Assembly (NCBI RefSeq): GCF_014652895.1
Contig: NZ_BMZR01000001.1
Location: forward strand, 496,001-560,000
Source of the DNA: Psychrobacter glaciei
GTDB lineage: Bacteria > Pseudomonadota > Gammaproteobacteria > Pseudomonadales > Moraxellaceae
DNA: 64,000 nt
Reading direction: 5' to 3'
Below, piece after piece: positions 60,423 to 64,000 of this stretch. Position 1 is the first letter of the stretch. Every line of letters starts with the position of its first letter. Both the position numbers and the translations under genes were made by a program. Below the pieces are notes generated by a model. That model was not told the origin of the DNA, made no database searches, and was given only the letters and a program-made list of their open reading frames with translations.

Positions 60423-61118
60423 CTACAGTTCCAAAAACTTGGCTTTGTCCTTAAACATACATTCGTCATAGACAGGGCAAGCACCGCATTTGGGTGTGCG
60501 AGCCTGACAAGTATAGCGGCCATGCAAAATCAGATAATGATGCGCATCTACGATAAAGTCGTCTGGGATACGTTCGACCAGCTTGTTTTCAACGATTAAT
60601 ACGTTTTTGCCCGTGGCAAGGCCGGTCCGATTGCCCACGCGAAAGATATGCGTATCGACTGCCATAGTTGGCTGCCCAAAAGCGGTATTTAAGACCACAT
60701 TGGCAGTTTTGCGTCCAACGCCAGCGAGCGATTCTAAGTCTTTACGATTATCAGGAACGGTACTATCAAACTTCTCAATCAAATCTTGGCAGGTTTTGAT
60801 GACGTTTTTAGCTTTTGCATTATATAAGCCAATATTTTTTATATAGGACTTTAAACCCTCTTCACCCAATGCCAAGATTGCCTCAGGGGTATTCGCCACT
60901 GGATATAATTTCTGGGTGGCAATATTGACACTCACATCCGTCGCTTGTGCAGATAAGATGACTGCAATCAGTAGCTCAAAATTACTTTTATAATGTAATT
61001 CCGTCACTGGCTCATCAATCATCGCTGCCAACTTTTCAAAGAATGGACGGACGTCACGATTGGGCATGCGCCGCGATGGTGGGGTATCGGCAGTTTTGTG
61101 TTTGACGGTTTTACTCAT
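60423..61118 (-). CDS. nth: endonuclease III
   Basis: Bifunctional DNA glycosylase/AP lyase removing oxidised pyrimidines. The 231-residue protein has the helix-hairpin-helix LAGVGRKTANVVLNTAF with the catalytic Lys, AVDTHIFRVGNRTGLA with the catalytic Asp, and the [4Fe-4S] cysteines CQARTPKCGACPVYDEC at the C-terminus. An N-terminal basic tail of about 18 residues precedes the core. It follows an rnfB gene, the order seen at the end of Rnf operons in other gammaproteobacteria. Confidence 0.96.
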   Translation of the reverse strand: MSKTVKHKTADTPPSRRMPNRDVRPFFEKLAAMIDEPVTELHYKSNFELLIAVILSAQATDVSVNIATQKLYPVANTPEAILALGEEGLKSYIKNIGLYNAKAKNVIKTCQDLIEKFDSTVPDNRKDLESLAGVGRKTANVVLNTAFGQPTMAVDTHIFRVGNRTGLATGKNVLIVENKLVERIPDDFIVDAHHYLILHGRYTCQARTPKCGACPVYDECMFKDKAKFLEL

Positions 61119-61140
61119 GGTATTTTACCATTAATTAGTC

Positions 61141-61158
61141 TAGGGTCTGTTGAACATT
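61141..61158. repeat. solo end of MITE family 2
   Basis: TAGGGTCTGTTGAACATT equals the first 18 bases of the element at 15715-15983. The rest of the element is absent. It lies between rnfB and nth. Confidence 0.75.
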
Positions 61159-61201
61159 TCTAACGTGAATCCACTATATAATGCACGTATTTATGAAATA
61201 G

Positions 61202-62035
61202 TCATAGCTGCGCAAGTTCGGCTTGCAATGCGTCAAGATCCGTTTGTTTGCTCTCATTTGGACGAGCACTTAATTGTTTTTCTAGCTTTTTGATTTTACT
61301 GCGTAGCTTGGCTGCTGCAATGGTGTTTTTTGCTTGTGCTTCACTTATATTTAACGATTGACTGGCGGCATTATTCAGCTTTGCCTCGACCATGCTGACC
61401 ACAGGTCTACTATTGCTACTATCAGCAAGCTGCTCGGTGACGCGTCTAAGATGAGTATGATAGCGCTGCCTTAAGTCTTCTTGTTCTGCCTCGCGCTCAG
61501 AGATAGACAGCTCACGCTCAATCGTGACCAAATCAATGCAATCAACTGGGCAAGGTGCGATACAAAGCTCACAGCCCGTGCACAAGTCCGTAAAGATAGT
61601 GTGCATGTGCTTGCCAGTACCAACGATAGCATCGACGGGGCAGGCGGGTATACATTTAGTACAACCGATACAGTCATCTTCACGGATGACGGCGCGTACC
61701 TCGGTCGGCCGCGTCGATGTGGCGTCTATCGGCCACTGAGATGGCGCGGCTTTGAGGGTTGTTTCATCGCTGTCAAGAGTCACGATTTGCGCAATAGCAT
61801 CAGTAACCGGTTGACCACCCGGCACACATTTATTGTACGGCTCGTTATCTACTACGATAGCGGTAGCATAAGGCAGGCAACCGTCTGGATGTTCACACAG
61901 ACCGCACTGCGTCTGCGGCAGACAGGCGTCAATAAGGGCAATTTTTGCTTGCATATCAGCAGGTAATGTTTCGATATTCAAGGTATCGAACAGTATGGGC
62001 AGATTGATTAGACGAATATTACTACTGCTTTGCAT
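61202..62035 (-). CDS. RnfB-like iron-sulphur electron-transfer protein
   Basis: Protein of 277 residues. The N-terminal 4Fe-4S domain (about 30-70: DACLPQTQCGLCEHPDGCLPYA, KCVPGG) is of the Rnf-B type, followed by two ferredoxin clusters (CIGCTKCIPACP and CTGCELCIAPCP, about 115-170) and an Ala/Gln/Lys-rich helical tail (180-277). The membrane helix that begins classical RnfB is missing, and no rnfA, C, D, G or E is in the window. It may feed electrons to another partner. It lies directly upstream of nth (83 nt). Confidence 0.85.
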   Translation of the reverse strand: MQSSSNIRLINLPILFDTLNIETLPADMQAKIALIDACLPQTQCGLCEHPDGCLPYATAIVVDNEPYNKCVPGGQPVTDAIAQIVTLDSDETTLKAAPSQWPIDATSTRPTEVRAVIREDDCIGCTKCIPACPVDAIVGTGKHMHTIFTDLCTGCELCIAPCPVDCIDLVTIERELSISEREAEQEDLRQRYHTHLRRVTEQLADSSNSRPVVSMVEAKLNNAASQSLNISEAQAKNTIAAAKLRSKIKKLEKQLSARPNESKQTDLDALQAELAQL

Positions 62036-62114
62036 TTAATTAAAAACCTTAACATCGGTCATCAAGACTGGAGTTATTAACATGGATAGAGACATTAAAG
62101 TGAGGCGCTTGTAT

Positions 62115-62139
62115 TATAGTAGATATTCAATCTACTATA
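62115..62139. other. perfect 10-bp hairpin overlapping the nudC stop
   Basis: TATAGTAGAT and ATCTACTATA flank a 5-nt loop. The nudC stop (62135-62137) lies inside the right arm. No T-run, so termination is doubtful. Confidence 0.5.
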
Positions 62140-63106
62140 GTGCGATGCCTTGTTCATGAGCAATCTGGGCGATCAGCTCGTAGGCAATGCTGCCCTTAAA
62201 CGGTATTTTGGGCAAATTAGAGAGATCAAAAAAATCGGCGTGTGACAGCTCCTCTTCTTGTATTACAATATCGCCAGCCGCATAAGAAGCGCGAAAACCA
62301 AGCATTAAATTAGAAGGAAATGGCCATGGCTGACTGCTGACATAGCGAATATCTGATAGGCTGATGTTGACCTCTTCTGCTACTTCTCGCACAACCGCAT
62401 GCTCTAAACTTTCACCCACTTCTACAAAACCTGCAATCAAGCCGTACATTAGGGGGCGCTTTTGTTCTCCATAGCGGTGATGATGGGCGAGCAAAATTTG
62501 CATCTCTCCCGTCTGCGGATTGGGTCGAGTGATAGCCGTAATAACACAAGGCTGGACACGGGGATATTGGCGTAATCGGCATACTGGACAGACCATGGCG
62601 CGCTCATCTGCTGTGGCATGAACGACTGGGGATGCGCAGCGACTACAAAACTGCGTATCTGTCTGCCAGCGTAACAGCTGTATGGCTTGGCTAATCTGAG
62701 CTGATAAGGCGGCAGGTAACTGCGTGATAAGCTGTCGATACGGCACAAAAGCGTTCCCGCTGCCCTCTGCAATCATAGGCAATGCGATATCATGCGCTAC
62801 TGCATAATCATAGGTAATGGCATTGGCTGCTTGCGCAGTGAAAGTGGCAGCGTCCTCGGTAGTTCCAGAACCAGACTCAGTCGCAACCAAACTCTCTGTA
62901 CCATCATTGATACTATTATTAGCCTCAGACTGCCAGTGACTTGGTGCTAGGCTTTCGAGTAGCGCTACGTTGCCTATCTGATAGGTAGGTTGTGGCTCTT
63001 TGCCACTGTTATTGAACGGTGGTAGTTGGATGTACAATGGCCACCAGCCGTTGATCGTTTGGTGGCAGAGTACAGTATCATCACTAAATACAAAAGCGCG
63101 AGTCAT
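62135..63106 (-). CDS. nudC: NAD+ diphosphatase / RNA NAD-decapping Nudix hydrolase
   Basis: Nudix enzyme of 323 residues, splitting NAD(H) to AMP and NMN(H) and removing NAD caps from RNA. A zinc ribbon (CSRCASPVVHA and CPVCRLRQYPRVQP) is followed by the Nudix box GFVEVGESLEHAVVREVAEEVNI and the NudC-specific SQPWPFPSNLMLGF. An Asn/Ser/Thr-rich insert lengthens the N-terminal part. It is next to a FimL-like gene, as in Pseudomonas aeruginosa. Confidence 0.94.
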   Translation of the reverse strand: MTRAFVFSDDTVLCHQTINGWWPLYIQLPPFNNSGKEPQPTYQIGNVALLESLAPSHWQSEANNSINDGTESLVATESGSGTTEDAATFTAQAANAITYDYAVAHDIALPMIAEGSGNAFVPYRQLITQLPAALSAQISQAIQLLRWQTDTQFCSRCASPVVHATADERAMVCPVCRLRQYPRVQPCVITAITRPNPQTGEMQILLAHHHRYGEQKRPLMYGLIAGFVEVGESLEHAVVREVAEEVNISLSDIRYVSSQPWPFPSNLMLGFRASYAAGDIVIQEEELSHADFFDLSNLPKIPFKGSIAYELIAQIAHEQGIAL

Positions 63107-63212
63107 AAGCAGGTTTCCAAACGGTCTAAATCAAGTACGTAGCAAATAAGGTACGAACTTGTTTAAAGTAAAAGTTTTAAATCACTCGTCAGCACAGATG
63201 CCGCTAAAATCA

Positions 63213-63998
63213 TTAAGCGGCTAGTAATTGGCTTAAGCTTCGTTGACCAACATTAAGCGCTTGTTTACTCACTGGACGGTTGTGCTCAAAACCATCTAAA
63301 TGATGATCAACAGCCATAATCACGTCAGCGATATAAGCTAAGGTGCTGTCGTCGATGCGATTGCCACTTTCGATACGTTGTTGTATATAGTTGGCCAATT
63401 GACTCAGCATACTGGCCGGTGTTAGCAGTTGTAAAAAGCGTACCGCGCCGGCTACTTGACGTAGCATCTCAGGTATGTTTTGAATGTTGAGCATATCGCG
63501 CTCAGGCTCAGATAAGTAATCGTTAATCGCTTGCTCGGCACTAGCAATGGCAGTACGGCTTTCTTGTATTAAAGTATCATAAGCTGTATTGAGCTGATGT
63601 AACGAGATATGGGGGTTATTGAGTGGCAAGTAGATCGCCCCTGGGGTATGCATCTCGGCCATGGCGATAGTAGCGTTTTCAGCATGCATCAATGCCAAGA
63701 GTAGATAATCAAAATCTTCAGGTGAGGGTATGCGCCACTTGCTTACTGCGTCTGCTGCTGCACTCAGGCTGGTCGCCGCATTTGACAGTCCCAACAAGCG
63801 TAATGCTGAGCCCAGTACCGTCAACTGCTCGATAATTTGTGCTGTCTGCATATCAGCAGGATTGAGTGAATCACCACGCGCGTAGCTATCGACATCTTCT
63901 TTAATCGTATTGATTTGCGTCTGAATGATAGCATTCAACGTATCTGTCAGCGCACGATTAGGACCGAATAAAAAGCGCTTCATTTGCTCGCGCTGTGG
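63213..63998 (-). CDS. FimL-like twitching-motility protein, truncated by the window end
   Basis: The frame is open to the right window edge (codons for PQREQ precede the ATG at 63983), so this is probably the 3' part of a longer gene; 262 codons are visible. It is all-helical with Hpt-like segments such as LLLALMHAENATIAMAE and EMLRQVAGAVRFLQLL, as in FimL and the N-terminus of ChpA/PilL. FimL acts with FimV in type IV pilus signalling through cyclic AMP. The adjacent nudC reproduces the PA1822-PA1823 pair of Pseudomonas aeruginosa as I recall it. The identification rests on resemblance and context, not on a search. Confidence 0.6.
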   Translation of the reverse strand, partial: PQREQMKRFLFGPNRALTDTLNAIIQTQINTIKEDVDSYARGDSLNPADMQTAQIIEQLTVLGSALRLLGLSNAATSLSAAADAVSKWRIPSPEDFDYLLLALMHAENATIAMAEMHTPGAIYLPLNNPHISLHQLNTAYDTLIQESRTAIASAEQAINDYLSEPERDMLNIQNIPEMLRQVAGAVRFLQLLTPASMLSQLANYIQQRIESGNRIDDSTLAYIADVIMAVDHHLDGFEHNRPVSKQALNVGQRSLSQLLAA

Positions 63999-64000
63999 GC

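Overview
The window looks like chromosome from a Moraxellaceae gammaproteobacterium, most probably Psychrobacter. This is inferred from gene content (Slam with Slam-type lipoproteins, a two-gene FimV, leuC-leuD-leuB with a lipoprotein gene inside, dispersed type II secretion genes, the fimL-nudC pair) and moderate-to-low G+C. No database search was possible. Nearly all of it is gene-dense core chromosome. No prophage, CRISPR array, rRNA or transposase gene was seen, but two families of small terminal-inverted-repeat (MITE-like) elements are scattered through it.

Region 1 (1-12.5 kb) is the most unusual part. After the 3' end of a FadL-type outer-membrane porin come two giant lipoprotein genes of 988 and 1889 codons and then a Slam gene. 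Slam is an outer-membrane beta-barrel that moves lipoproteins to the cell surface. The two lipoproteins share a signal peptide and ribosome-binding leader. Between them they carry seven TbpB-like barrel domains, held apart by Thr-Pro tracts of 13, 35 and 12 units in the first and by three long Ala-rich coiled coils in the second. I read this as one Slam exporting two bead-on-a-stalk surface receptors or adhesins; the ligand is unknown.

Region 2 (12.5-22.3 kb): putP; a LysR gene divergent from leuC-leuD-(lipoprotein)-leuB, with a 269-bp MITE between regulator and operon; and an L,D-transpeptidase. Region 3 (22.4-32.4 kb), mostly on the minus strand: infA, truA, an asparaginase, the two halves of FimV, queA, dinB, tRNA-Leu(CAA) and ferredoxin-NADP reductase. 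Region 4 (32.9-45.5 kb): trmO, the type II secretion ATPase gspE, a hexapeptide acyltransferase, a TatD nuclease, a TetR regulator, pseudopilin genes gspH-I-J-K, a FabR-like regulator, dgt and ychF.

Region 5 (46-57.7 kb) is more accessory: a UvrD-like helicase; a LysR/LysE/ThrH-like amino-acid cassette whose last gene runs into a MITE; a 1566-residue SF1 helicase fused to a PD-(D/E)XK nuclease domain (possible defence or repair protein); and a DadA-like oxidase with RidA. Region 6 (57.9-64 kb), on the minus strand: a DUF3144 protein, metK, a DJ-1/PfpI protein, nth, an orphan rnfB, nudC, and the 3' part of a FimL-like twitching-motility gene cut by the window end.

The MITE-like elements have altered genes: one supplies the last 27 codons of the ThrH-like gene, and the end of another supplies the dgt stop codon.
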